Origin: Formosimonas limnophila
GTDB lineage: Bacteria; Pseudomonadota; Gammaproteobacteria; Burkholderiales; Burkholderiaceae
Assembly: GCF_014652675.1 (NCBI RefSeq)
Contig: NZ_BMZG01000003.1
Coordinates: 45,239-109,238 of the forward strand
Direction: 5' to 3'
Length of the DNA stretch: 64,000 bases
Of this stretch, positions 36,854 to 45,478 are shown piece by piece. The notes beneath the pieces were generated by a model, which searched no databases, was not told the origin of the DNA, and was given only the letters and a program-made list of their open reading frames with translations. Positions within the stretch are counted from its first letter, which is position 1, and each line of letters opens with the position of its first letter. Both the position numbers and the translations under genes were made by a program.

Positions 36854-37419
36854 AACGTCTGTTTGCGTAGGTTGTATATGGCGGGCAGCATGACTTCGGT
36901 GACCATCATGCGGCTGTTTTTGTGGCGGTTGTGGTGAAAGATGCAGCGGCGCGCCCAAATGTGCTTTGGTAAAACCAGCCCATGGTTGGCGACGGCTGCT
37001 TGAGTGGTTTGGTATAGCTCGTCTCGTTCGCTCAGGCGAGTGTATTCAAAGTGTGCGCGTCGAATCAGGGGGTTGGCAAATAATGCCACACCGAGTGCTT
37101 GATTGCCCAGTCGTTTAAAAAATGGCCAGTCGCGAGAAACGCTTTCGAGCGGGGTAATGGTGTGCGCGTAAACCACAGGGATGCCATCACAGAGCAATAA
37201 AACTTCGCGTTGCCATGTACGTCGTCGGTTCGGCATATTGATGGCGTGACTTTCGGCTAAAGGGGTGGGCGCACGTTGCTGGGCTTGGCGAAGTACGGTA
37301 AATCCTTGACTGTGTTGTTTGAGCTTTTGAGTCAAAGAACCGACGTCGGTCAGCCAATGACGATGTGCTCGGTCAATGCGTGGCACATAAATTTGCCAAG
37401 GAGAGTGTAAAGCTGGCAT
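36850..37419 (-). CDS. ubiC: Chorismate pyruvate-lyase
   Basis: A 189-residue UbiC. The conserved Arg in RTWQREVLLLCDG near residue 70 and Glu in RMMVTEVMLP near residue 176 are the catalytic residues; LNRDWPFFKRLGNQALGVALF-type core is present. It cleaves chorismate to 4-hydroxybenzoate, the first step in ubiquinone synthesis. ubiA is not adjacent. The gene is 5 bp from the zinc-ribbon gene. Confidence 0.9.
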   Translation of the reverse strand: MPALHSPWQIYVPRIDRAHRHWLTDVGSLTQKLKQHSQGFTVLRQAQQRAPTPLAESHAINMPNRRRTWQREVLLLCDGIPVVYAHTITPLESVSRDWPFFKRLGNQALGVALFANPLIRRAHFEYTRLSERDELYQTTQAAVANHGLVLPKHIWARRCIFHHNRHKNSRMMVTEVMLPAIYNLRKQTL

Positions 37420-37424
37420 GCTGG

Positions 37425-38012
37425 TTAGGGCTGTGGTGGTGTGGTGACGGGAAGATGCAAATACTCAAAAAATCCTCGGCTCTTTGGCCAATACAAACTA
37501 ATTGGGCGTGAGGCTGCTGCGATGCCAAGCAACAAACACAGGACAAACAAAGCGCCTATCCATTGATGGCGACGTGTGAGGCGACGTTTACTGTTGTTGA
37601 GGTCTTCTGTGTTGGCTACTGCTTGCTCGGTCGGGGGTGTCAAGAGAGCTGCTGTCTCTGGTAAGGTCACCATCGGTACTACATTGGTGGTGTGGATGTG
37701 TACGTTGCCTAAGGCGGTGTTTTTGATCTCTTCTAAATCATTGCTGGTTTTAGATGACTGCGTGACTTTGGTGTTTGGTTTGATGATTGTGAATGCTGCA
37801 GTTAAACGGGGCACGCCGCTACTATTGGGTGATGCATTTTTTGGTAAAAACGTCAGCGTGTGGTCAGGTGGCAGAAGTTGCAACCTAGCTTGTGCATCAA
37901 ACACATGCTGACACTGGCCACACTCACACCAGCCAGAAGCCACGCGCAATAAATCGTGCGTGAGCTTAAATGAGTTGTGGCAAGCAGGGCAGGTGACCGC
38001 GTATGTGTTCAT
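37425..38012 (-). CDS. MJ0042-type zinc-ribbon membrane protein (short DUF3426-like)
   Basis: A 195-residue protein. Residues 8-42 are a zinc finger of the MJ0042 class (CPACHNSFKL...CECGQCQHVFDA), followed by a Thr/Asn-rich linker and one membrane helix (about 148-165). Betaproteobacterial proteins in this place after prmA usually continue with a DUF3426 periplasmic domain of about 150 residues; here only about 27 residues follow the helix. It lies 14 bp after prmA. Function unknown. Confidence 0.75.
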   Translation of the reverse strand: MNTYAVTCPACHNSFKLTHDLLRVASGWCECGQCQHVFDAQARLQLLPPDHTLTFLPKNASPNSSGVPRLTAAFTIIKPNTKVTQSSKTSNDLEEIKNTALGNVHIHTTNVVPMVTLPETAALLTPPTEQAVANTEDLNNSKRRLTRRHQWIGALFVLCLLLGIAAASRPISLYWPKSRGFFEYLHLPVTTPPQP

Positions 38013-38026
38013 GGCTTTTTACTGTG

Positions 38027-38929
38027 TTAATTGACTGAGGTGGTTTTTTGGCCGACCAAGCAAATCCAACCATCATCTGCTCGCCACACGTGCATTGGCA
38101 TGTAGGGTGCATAAGCGGCGATGAGCTCGTTGGTTTGACGCTCTAATATACCAGATAGAACCAAATGTCCACCATCTGCGACGTAGCCAACCAGCGCTGG
38201 TGCGAGTAGCTTAAGAGGGTTGGATAGAATATTGGCCACCACCACACCATATTGACCTGAGGACATACCATCCGGCAAAACAAACTGTGCTGCCGCGTCG
38301 TTGGCCGATGCGTTGTCCACCGCACTTTGTACGGCTTGAGGGTCAATGTCTGTGCCGATGACCTTGCTTGCGCCGAGTTTTTTTGCGGCAATAGCCAAAA
38401 TGCCACTGCCACACCCATAGTCCAGAACCGTTGCATCTTTGGGCAACTCAGCAGAGAGCCACTGTAAACACAGGCGTGTTGTGGGGTGACTGCCTGTGCC
38501 AAACGCCAATCCTGGATCAAGGCGTAGGTTGATTCGAGTCGCATTGCCCTCAGTCTCGTGCCATGTTGGGACAATCCATAAATGTTCGGTGATGGATATT
38601 GGTTCAAATTGACTTTGTGTTAAGCGAACCCAGTCTTGGGCTTCGACCTTGCGTGTTTCGTATGCGGGTACAGTCATCGAGATAGCATCGCAGGCAACAT
38701 CCAGCATGTCATCAATACCTGTCTCAGGATCAACCAATATCACCAGTCGAGATTGTGCCCATGCATTAGTAGTGGGCTCTAAGCCTGGTTCACCATACAG
38801 TGGTTGCTCAGCGTCAGTGTCCGCCCACTCGTCCTCCACTGCGACTGATAGTGCGCCAGCTTCCATTAAGGCATCAGACAAGTCTTCTGTATGCTCAGCA
38901 GGCACACTTAGTATTACTTCAATCCACAT
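38027..38929 (-). CDS. prmA: Ribosomal protein L11 methyltransferase
   Basis: A 300-residue AdoMet methyltransferase: N-terminal L11-binding domain, then LAFGTGSHPTTRLCLQWL near residue 140, VLDYGCGSGILAIAAKKLGA (motif I) near 167 and VVANILSNPLKLLAPALVGY. It methylates L11 lysines and the N-terminus. First gene of a prmA-zinc ribbon-ubiC-small protein operon. Confidence 0.95.
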   Translation of the reverse strand: MWIEVILSVPAEHTEDLSDALMEAGALSVAVEDEWADTDAEQPLYGEPGLEPTTNAWAQSRLVILVDPETGIDDMLDVACDAISMTVPAYETRKVEAQDWVRLTQSQFEPISITEHLWIVPTWHETEGNATRINLRLDPGLAFGTGSHPTTRLCLQWLSAELPKDATVLDYGCGSGILAIAAKKLGASKVIGTDIDPQAVQSAVDNASANDAAAQFVLPDGMSSGQYGVVVANILSNPLKLLAPALVGYVADGGHLVLSGILERQTNELIAAYAPYMPMHVWRADDGWICLVGQKTTSVN

Positions 38930-38993
38930 AAATCAGCTTTCAATCGTAGGAAAATTAACATTTTCCGAAGGTTAACATCAATAAAATAAAGCA

Positions 38994-39707
38994 TCACAAG
39001 TTCAGTAATACCTCACACAGTTCAATCGGCGCACTAATCATCGCGTCATGACCTGTTTCAATTTCACGCACATGCCAATGCGGTTCAGTGCGGACACGCT
39101 CCCGCATCACTGCAATTGTTTTTAAAGCGGGTGATGTGCAGTCGATGAACGTGCGTGGCACGCCCGAGAGACGAGGTGCATTGAAGTGCAGCACATCTTC
39201 ATACACGCCGAACGGTTGCGGAGTCATGCGTCGATTCACCCAGCGCAAATCGTCACCAGTCAGACCAAAAACAGAAGCATCAGATATGGGTAATGCCAAT
39301 CCATTTTCCTCGGAAGCGCTGGCTATTCGTGCGGCTTTAGTCTCGGGTGAGTGACATGAGCTCCAGGATTCACCATCGTGTGGTGTGACAGCGTCGAGAT
39401 ACACCAAGTGCTTGATAGGATGCTGCGTGCTTTGGAGTAACTCATCTGCCACGCCCGTGATGACCATGCCCGCATAACTGTGGCCGACCAGCACCACATC
39501 GGTCAACTCTTCATGACGAATCACCGCCAGCACATCTTCAATGTGGGTTTTCAAATTTATTCTGGCGTTAAGTAAGTGCTCGCGCTCACCGACACCCGTT
39601 AAGCTCACGGCATGTACCTCATGTCCTGCCTGACGTAAAATCGGACATACGCGTTTCCAACACCACGCGCCATGCCAAGCACCGTGAACGAGAAGGAACT
39701 GAGCCAT
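38994..39707 (-). CDS. Alpha/beta hydrolase (methylesterase-like)
   Basis: 237 residues. LLVHGAWHGAWCWKRVCPIL near residue 5 and the nucleophile elbow VLVGHSYAGMVITG (Ser near residue 76) are typical of the plant SABP2/hydroxynitrile lyase-like group, with catalytic His in ETGHDAMISAP near residue 220. The substrate is unknown. No signal peptide. Monocistronic. Confidence 0.87.
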   Translation of the reverse strand: MAQFLLVHGAWHGAWCWKRVCPILRQAGHEVHAVSLTGVGEREHLLNARINLKTHIEDVLAVIRHEELTDVVLVGHSYAGMVITGVADELLQSTQHPIKHLVYLDAVTPHDGESWSSCHSPETKAARIASASEENGLALPISDASVFGLTGDDLRWVNRRMTPQPFGVYEDVLHFNAPRLSGVPRTFIDCTSPALKTIAVMRERVRTEPHWHVREIETGHDAMISAPIELCEVLLNL

Positions 39708-39819
39708 AACGAAATCCTGTGAGGGTTGAAATTGGCCGTATTATCGCAGATATCGCAGTGATAAATCAGTTCTTTGGTTCGGGGGATTAATCTCAGCTAT
39801 GCCTCAGAAAGCTTCATTT

Positions 39820-40335
39820 TTACTGAGACAATCGATGCCATGCCATCGGAATGTCCGCTTCTAATGCACCAGTCAAGCCTTTAATACGTCCTTTAAAAAC
39901 CCCCTCGATCTCAAAACCCAGTGTTTTATAAAAATCAATGGCGCGTTGGTTGCTTTCCCTTGCCAGTAATTCTACTCGTAATATGTGGCGGTGCTCCTTA
40001 GTAACTTTTTGTAATAACTCACAGAATAGGGCACGTCCAATACCCCGTCCCTGATAAGCTGGATGGACGGCAATGGTGAGGTCAGACAGTACATGAGAAA
40101 ACACCTTAGGAATTGGTTGAAAAGCGTGAATTTCGCCGACAATGCAATCACCAATGCGTGCGACCAAAGAAATGCCACGGTTTAAGCTCGACGAGATATT
40201 GTCTCGGACATAAACCTCTGAGATTTCATCAGCCGTTCGCGCTAGTCCTCCTTCAATAGCCGCCACGCTGACATACAGTGATAACACAGCGGGTATGTCC
40301 GCTAGTGTTGAATGTGTGATGAATAGTTCAGGCAT
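39820..40335 (-). CDS. GNAT-family N-acetyltransferase
   Basis: 171 residues from ATG 40335. Acetyl-CoA motif A is AVHPAYQGRGIGRALFCELL near residues 92-111, followed by ELLARESNQRAIDFYKTLGFE. The tail resembles phosphinothricin or RimI-like amino acid acetyltransferases; the target is not predictable. Confidence 0.87.
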   Translation of the reverse strand: MPELFITHSTLADIPAVLSLYVSVAAIEGGLARTADEISEVYVRDNISSSLNRGISLVARIGDCIVGEIHAFQPIPKVFSHVLSDLTIAVHPAYQGRGIGRALFCELLQKVTKEHRHILRVELLARESNQRAIDFYKTLGFEIEGVFKGRIKGLTGALEADIPMAWHRLSQ

Positions 40336-40412
40336 CAATATTTCCTCGTAAAATCGTCAATCATGCAAGCAAAATTGCACCAGTCTGTTTTCTTATTGGG
40401 TGGTGTTTTGGT

Positions 40413-41078
40413 TTAAATGTGACCCAGCAGGAGTGCTTTTAACGCCGTCAGTGAGTTGACTTCGTGATGTGGTCGTATGTTTTCAGATGCGATTTTGCCG
40501 TTCGAATTAACCCAGCAGGTTGTCATGCCCGCATTCAATCCGCCCAGAATGTCAGACTCCAGTGTATCACCCACCATCAGCACGCGTTCCCGTGCAGGTG
40601 AGCCCATTAATGATAAAGCATGGTCAAAAATTCGTGCATCAGGCTTGGCCACACCCACTTCCTCAGAAATGACCAAAATATCAAAGTGCTTTTGTAGCCC
40701 TGTTGCAGCTAATCGAACACGCTGTAGCTGCGTGAAGCCATTGGTAATGATTCCGAGCTTCACACGATGGCGTAAAGAATCCAGTAAATTGACAGCCCCT
40801 GACATGGGTGCACAGATTTCTGCCATGGACGTTAGAAAAGCTTGATTCAAGTCATGCGGGCCTGTGGCGAGTTTCTTTGCCCAGCCATCGAATCAGCGCA
40901 CTTGTAATTCACGTGCGCTGATGATGCCATTTTGACAGTCCACCCACAAGGGTTGATTGACTTGTTGGTATTGGGCGAAATCTGCTTGGGTAAATGTGAC
41001 GCTAAACCCTGTCATCATACGTTGCAAACCCGCAAACGCATCGAAGTGAAATAGCGTGTCATCTGCATCAAATAGCAC
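40413..41078 (-). pseudogene. yjjG: yjjG (pyrimidine 5'-nucleotidase) with an in-frame TGA
   Basis: The HAD nucleotidase YjjG is recognisable in one frame: [14 protein letters not shown] at the start, [19 protein letters not shown], then a TGA at 40895-40893, then FDGWAKKLA and the whole remainder (ITNGFTQLQRVRL, VISEEVGVAKPDARIF, MVGDTLESDILGG). In E. coli YjjG an Arg precedes the Phe, so CGA to TGA is a single transition. The frame reads into the stop without a shift. The original start also seems lost: the codons before Trp-Val-Leu-Phe read TAA-AAT-TAT-GAT, leaving only a GTG at 41078. Two lesions make a pseudogene the best reading. Confidence 0.88.
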
Positions 41079-41158
41079 CCAATCATAATTTTAAAAACTC
41101 ACCAAACGCCCTCAAGCGAAATAAGCCTCACAAAAACGCCCCATCGCAGCCAAACAGG

Positions 41159-41470
41159 CTAACCACCAAAACGCGCAATCCAAGTCTCAACCGCCAAATA
41201 CAGTTGCGCCGCAGCCAAGCCTTTTTCCGTCAGCGTATAACAACCGTCCACCTTCGCAATGATGTTGTGCCCCATCGCCTGCACCAGCGTTCGATTCAAC
41301 TGCCCAGCAGTCATCAGCGGAAAATTATCTTCAAGTGCGCCAAATCGTTTCTCAGACTCATACAAGCTGAGCACAATCCCGCCCAGCCAACGCGATTTAA
41401 GCTGCGCAACGCCCTCACTGAGCGCACATTGGTTGATATTGCAGTCATCAGAACGAACTATTTCAGTCAT
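41159..41470 (-). CDS. HxlR-family transcriptional regulator
   Basis: A 103-residue winged-helix regulator of the HxlR class: GVAQLKSRWLGGIVLSLYESEKRFG near residue 20 is the GKW-type recognition region, with TAGQLNRTLVQAMG after it. Two N-terminal cysteines (residues 10 and 15) recall redox-sensing HxlR regulators such as HypR and YodB, whose N-terminal Cys reacts with quinones or disulphide stress; this role is inferred. It is divergent from an SDR gene, the usual target. Confidence 0.85.
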   Translation of the reverse strand: MTEIVRSDDCNINQCALSEGVAQLKSRWLGGIVLSLYESEKRFGALEDNFPLMTAGQLNRTLVQAMGHNIIAKVDGCYTLTEKGLAAAQLYLAVETWIARFGG

Positions 41471-41528
41471 TTAAAGCCTTTGGTTTGGCAAGCCTAATCA
41501 TCCAACCGCGCTCGCAATATTGAGAGTA

Positions 41529-41544
41529 TTTATACGTGCGTAAA
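41529..41544. promoter_or_regulatory. Possible HxlR site between the divergent genes
   Basis: TTTATACGTGCGTAAA is an imperfect dyad (TTTA...TAAA with internal C/G symmetry, 10 of 16 positions) in the 140-bp gap between the HxlR and SDR genes. Weak evidence. Confidence 0.3.
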
Positions 41545-41610
41545 ACATTTAGAATGCCGCACTTGCCATCATTCAACGGCATGTTTTGATATTTTACAGG
41601 AATCTGACAC

Positions 41611-42336
41611 ATGTCTAAAAAACTCATCGTTATCACAGGCGCCAGCAGTGGTTTTGGTTTAGAACTGGCCAAAGAGTTTGCCGCGCAAAATTATCCCATG
41701 CTATTAATTGCGCGCCGCACCGAAAACTTACACGCATTTAACTTTAAAAACACGCTCATCAAATCAGTGGACGTTGCAGACTATCAAGCATTTCAAAATG
41801 CCATTTTAGAAGCCGAGACCCTGTACGGCAAAACTGACTTACTGGTCAACAACGCAGGCGTGATGCTGCTGGGCAGCTTGTTAGATCAAAACCCAGACGA
41901 ATGGCAAACCATGCTCAACGTCAATGTCACAGGCGTTTTAAACGGCATTCAGTTGGTACTCAAAGACATGGTTGCCACCAACACGGGCACAATTGTGAAC
42001 GTGTCATCAATTGCAGGCAAAAAAACCTTTGGCAGCCACGCGGCGTATTGCGGCACAAAATTTGCCGTACATGCGCTCACTGAAACCGTGCGCCAAGAGG
42101 TCGCGCTGAGCAACGTGCGCGTGTTGACCGTTGCGCCAGGTGCCGCAGAAACTGCGCTATTGAGCCACACCACGTCACAAGACATCATTGACGGCTACAA
42201 CGAATGGAAAGAAACCATGGGCGGCAAATCGCTTGACCCAAAATACATCGCTAGCTCGGTACGCTTTATGTATGAGCTACCCCAAGAAGTCTCGATTCGT
42301 GAATTGGTTATTTCAGCGACGCGTCAAGACGCGTAA
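41611..42336 (+). CDS. Short-chain dehydrogenase/reductase
   Basis: A 241-residue classical SDR: TGASSGFGLELAKEF near residue 8 (cofactor loop TGxxxGxG), NNAGVMLLG near 83, Ser in NVSSIAGKKTFGSHAAYCGTK with catalytic Tyr-Lys in YCGTK near 149-153. YdfG-like NADP-dependent reductases are the closest type. Divergent from hxlR and presumably controlled by it. Confidence 0.9.
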   Translation: MSKKLIVITGASSGFGLELAKEFAAQNYPMLLIARRTENLHAFNFKNTLIKSVDVADYQAFQNAILEAETLYGKTDLLVNNAGVMLLGSLLDQNPDEWQTMLNVNVTGVLNGIQLVLKDMVATNTGTIVNVSSIAGKKTFGSHAAYCGTKFAVHALTETVRQEVALSNVRVLTVAPGAAETALLSHTTSQDIIDGYNEWKETMGGKSLDPKYIASSVRFMYELPQEVSIRELVISATRQDA

Positions 42337-42460
42337 TTGACTAAACAGAATCGCTTCAACAGTGGCCGAATGGCAAAGAGTTTTGCCCATTCGGACTTTA
42401 TTGTCAAAAAAATTTGAAGTTTTAATCAAGCGTTTTTACGTATGTTTTTTTAGGATTGTT

Positions 42461-43351
42461 ATGAAAAAAAATTTCACCTTTAAGTTACTCAATGCCACTT
42501 TGGCCACCTCATTGCTATTTGGTTTTAGCAATAGTTATGCCAAAAACCCTGCACCACACACTGGTGCGCCCATTTTGCAAAACACAATATCAAACGTAGC
42601 GGGTATTGAGTCTGTGGTATTTGACGCCAAAAGAAACCGCTATTTTGCGAGCTTGCAAGCAGGCGATAAAGTTGGAGACGGCTCAATTGTCGTTATCTCA
42701 GCCGATGGCACAACAGTCGAAAAAACCATCGCTACAGGTTTGGATGATCCCAAAGGCATCACCATTGTGAAAGATCAGCTTTACGTTGGCGACTTAACCA
42801 AGCTCGTGCAAATTGACTTGAATACTGGCGCCATTACCAAGCATTCACCAGAAAACGCACAATTTTTAAATGACACCGTTGCAGACAGTCAAGGTCGTGT
42901 TTATGTGTCTGACATGTTCACTTCGGCGATTTATCGCTTGGAAAATGGCAAAGTTTCATCGTGGATGCAATCGCCTGAACTCGAAAATCCAAATGGCCTG
43001 CTCTTTGTTAAAAATGACCTGTATGTTGCCGCTTGGGGGGCGTTTCAGGATGGCAAACCCATCAACGCACCGCATGGTCGCTTGTTGAAAGTCAATCCAA
43101 AAACCAAAAGCATCACACAAGTCACCCCAGAAACTTTTGGTAATTTAGATGGTTTGCAGCTTGATGACAAAGGCAATTTTTTAGTATCCGACTGGAAGCA
43201 AAGCGCTGTATTTTCAGTCACCCCCAAAGGCGTTGTGACCAAAATACTTGACTTACCAAGGGGTGCGGGCGATATTTTGTATCAACCCAAACAAAAATCA
43301 TTGCTCATCCCAATGGCGCGCGACGGACAACTGCATCGCTACACTTGGTAA
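42461..43351 (+). CDS. Secreted SMP-30/NHL-type beta-propeller protein
   Basis: 296 residues from ATG 42461, with a signal peptide (about 1-27, cut after SYA). Repeated units such as DDPKGITIVKDQLYVGDLTK, ADSQGRVYVSDMFTSAIYRL and GNLDGLQLDDKGNFLVSDW show a six-bladed propeller of SMP-30/strictosidine synthase type. No enzymatic residues can be assigned. Codon use is similar to the upstream SDR gene; both are more A-rich than neighbours. A terminator follows. Confidence 0.8.
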   Translation: MKKNFTFKLLNATLATSLLFGFSNSYAKNPAPHTGAPILQNTISNVAGIESVVFDAKRNRYFASLQAGDKVGDGSIVVISADGTTVEKTIATGLDDPKGITIVKDQLYVGDLTKLVQIDLNTGAITKHSPENAQFLNDTVADSQGRVYVSDMFTSAIYRLENGKVSSWMQSPELENPNGLLFVKNDLYVAAWGAFQDGKPINAPHGRLLKVNPKTKSITQVTPETFGNLDGLQLDDKGNFLVSDWKQSAVFSVTPKGVVTKILDLPRGAGDILYQPKQKSLLIPMARDGQLHRYTW

Positions 43352-43396
43352 TATATGGCGCCGTGCGGCGCTTGCCCACGGCGCAATCGCAACAAT

Positions 43397-43425
43397 AAAA
43401 AAACAGCGACGTGTCGCTGTTTTTT
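43397..43425 (+). terminator. Terminator after the propeller gene
   Basis: AAACAGCGAC and GTCGCTGTTT arms around GT with flanking A- and T-runs. Confidence 0.85.
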
Positions 43426-43464
43426 GTTTAACTGGAATCAACACAAACGTTTTGCACAACCAAC

Positions 43465-44307
43465 GGTTCTGTTGCATTAAGGTCAAAATTGCCCGAGACT
43501 GTCGAAAAAGAGGCAATAAGTAGCCCATTGCCTGAAATGCAGGCCGAATTATGCCACTACGGCATTAAATCTTTGAAAAATGGACATGTTTTTGCTGTTA
43601 GGAATGTCAAATTGATTCTTGCGCAGCATGTGCACGATTTCAATAGCAGACAGAATATTGCTAGCGGAGTTAAAGGATTTGAAACCGAGCATGGGTCTGA
43701 CTGCGTTTAATGGCTCGATGGTCTTGCTCGACAATATTATTTAGGTATTTGACTTGTCTCACGTTGATGGCAAGGTGTTTATTATCGATGATTTTCTCGA
43801 TGGCCGCTTTGTTGGAACCGCTTTTGTCCATCACCACTGTTTTAGGAGAACTGTGCTGTTTGATGGCTTGATTGAAGAAGCGCATGGCGGTAGTTTTATC
43901 GCGTTGTTTGCTCAACAGGAAGTCGATTGTTAACCCATGTTTATCAACGGCTCTGTAATAGTAATACCATTGACCGTTGATGAGAATGTAAGTTTCATCC
44001 ATGGGCCAGCTGGGGTTCACTGCCCATTTGCGCTTGCGGACCAACAAGTTTAATACGGGGATAATCTTGCGGGTCCATCTATAAATCGTGGTGTGGCTTC
44101 AATCAAACAAGCCACGCTCTTCCATCATCTCTTCTAAGTTGCGGTAACTCAATGAATACGATGCATACCAGCGAGCGCACTGTAATATAATATCCCAGGG
44201 GTAACGCATGCCTCGAAATGCAATATCCAATGCGTTCATTTCCTTACTCCACTATTAATTCGTTGAACCCAAAATTATAAACCTTTACCCGTCAACGCAA
44301 TAGAACC
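43465..44307 (-). mobile_element. Decayed IS6-family insertion sequence
   Basis: An 843-bp element bounded by imperfect inverted repeats: GGTTCTGTTGCATTAA at 43465-43480 and, on the minus strand, GGTTCTATTGCGTTGA at 44307-44292 (13 of 16 identical). IS6 elements are about 820 bp with ends of the GGTTCTGTTGCAAA type. The only gene inside is a minus-strand transposase with two lesions. The 8-bp flanks (CAACCAAC left, TTGTTCAT right) are not duplicated, so insertion is old or rearranged. It separates the propeller gene from trhO. Confidence 0.85.
43549..44239 (-). pseudogene. IS6-family transposase with a TGA codon and a frameshift
   Basis: From ATG 44239 the frame gives MNALDIAFRGMRYPWDIILQ and a helix-turn-helix region, with a TGA at 44101-44099 inside (ERGLFD, stop, SHTTIYRWTRK). 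Reading resumes in the same frame through the DDE domain: first Asp in MDETYI, second in VMDKSGSN, Glu in VEQDHR. At IKR the frame is lost: homology moves to another frame as AVRPMLGFKSFNSAS near 43700, ending at 43549. Two lesions make it inactive. Confidence 0.88.
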
Positions 44308-44362
44308 TTGTTCATCCATTACCGTAAGAAAAAATGGTGGTTAAACCACCCAGTTCTTCATC

Positions 44363-45355
44363 TTATTTCTGCGCCAATGCAGCGAGTCTGTCTGCTTCTC
44401 GTTGCGCCATTTTTGCATCATGGCGTGCTGCTGCGACTTTTTGTACGTCGCCACCGATGTGGGATTCACCACGTTGCTCAGCGAGCTTGATTTGCTTGTC
44501 GCGCTCTAAGAATCGGGCTTTTCTATCAGCGTCCAGCGTGTCGTAGCAATGTGGGCAACTCACTTGTGGTTGGTACTTTGGACTCGCTTTATCCGCATCT
44601 GTGATGGGGTATCGGCAAGCGTGGCATTGGTCATAATGACCTTTTTCGAGCTTGTGATTGACGGCGACGCGGTCATCAAAGACGAAACACTCACCTTGCC
44701 ACAGACTTTCTTCTTCAGGGACTTCTTCGAGGTATTTTAAAATACCACCTTCTAGGTGATAGACTTCCTCAAAGCCTTGTTCTTTCAGATAAGCGGTTGA
44801 TTTTTCACAACGAATTCCGCCTGTGCAAAACATCGCAACTTTTTTGTGTTTTGTCGGGTCTAAGCTTTTCTTCACGTATTGCGGGAATTCTCGGAATGTT
44901 TCGGTGTTTGGATTCAGCGCGTGTTTGAACGTGCCAATCTCAAACTCGTAGTCGTTACGGGTGTCAATGGTGATGACTTCGGGGTCTGAAATCAGTGCAT
45001 TCCAGTCTTTCGGTTTGATATAAGTGCCCACGACACGGCGCGGGTCAATGCCTTCTACGCCCATTGTGACGATTTCTTTCTTTAACTTCACTTTGCTGCG
45101 GTTAAATGGCATGGTGTCGTGGTGGGAGAACTTACAGTCAATGTTTTCTAGGCCATTTTGTTGGTTGAGCCACGCGCGCAGATGATCAATAGCCGATTGC
45201 GAGCCTGCAACCGTACCGTTAATGCCTTCTTTGGCCAGCAGCAGCGTACCGCGAATCGAGTTGATGGCCATGACATCTAAGAGTGGCTGGCGCAGTGATT
45301 CAAAATGCGGCAAATCAACGAATTTATACATGGCGCAGACAACAACTTGGGACAT
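44363..45355 (-). CDS. trhO: tRNA uridine-34 hydroxylase, rhodanese type
   Basis: A 330-residue YceA/TrhO. An acylphosphatase-like N-terminus is followed by a rhodanese domain with the active Cys in [14 protein letters not shown] near residue 176 and a C-terminal zinc-binding segment (CHACRYP...CPHCYD). It makes 5-hydroxyuridine at the wobble position of tRNAs using O2. C-terminus rich in Ala-Lys-Asp is family-typical. Confidence 0.94.
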   Translation of the reverse strand: MSQVVVCAMYKFVDLPHFESLRQPLLDVMAINSIRGTLLLAKEGINGTVAGSQSAIDHLRAWLNQQNGLENIDCKFSHHDTMPFNRSKVKLKKEIVTMGVEGIDPRRVVGTYIKPKDWNALISDPEVITIDTRNDYEFEIGTFKHALNPNTETFREFPQYVKKSLDPTKHKKVAMFCTGGIRCEKSTAYLKEQGFEEVYHLEGGILKYLEEVPEEESLWQGECFVFDDRVAVNHKLEKGHYDQCHACRYPITDADKASPKYQPQVSCPHCYDTLDADRKARFLERDKQIKLAEQRGESHIGGDVQKVAAARHDAKMAQREADRLAALAQK

Positions 45356-45478
45356 GATTCTTTTCCTAACACATTAAAAACAAAGGGCAATTATACGATT
45401 TTTGGCAGCTAAAAGCGAGTAGCGGCTGATGAGTGTTCTCCCATATTGCTGATTCACCGATGAATTTATACCAATGTT

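Noticed and set aside
40893..44101. Two in-frame TGA codons (yjjG, IS transposase) as a sign of TGA recoding or selenocysteine
   Set aside because: TGA is the working stop in many genes here (for example the ATGA overlaps at 19955, 20629, 25180, 32117, 36850, 56128), neither site replaces a catalytic residue, and both genes carry other lesions.
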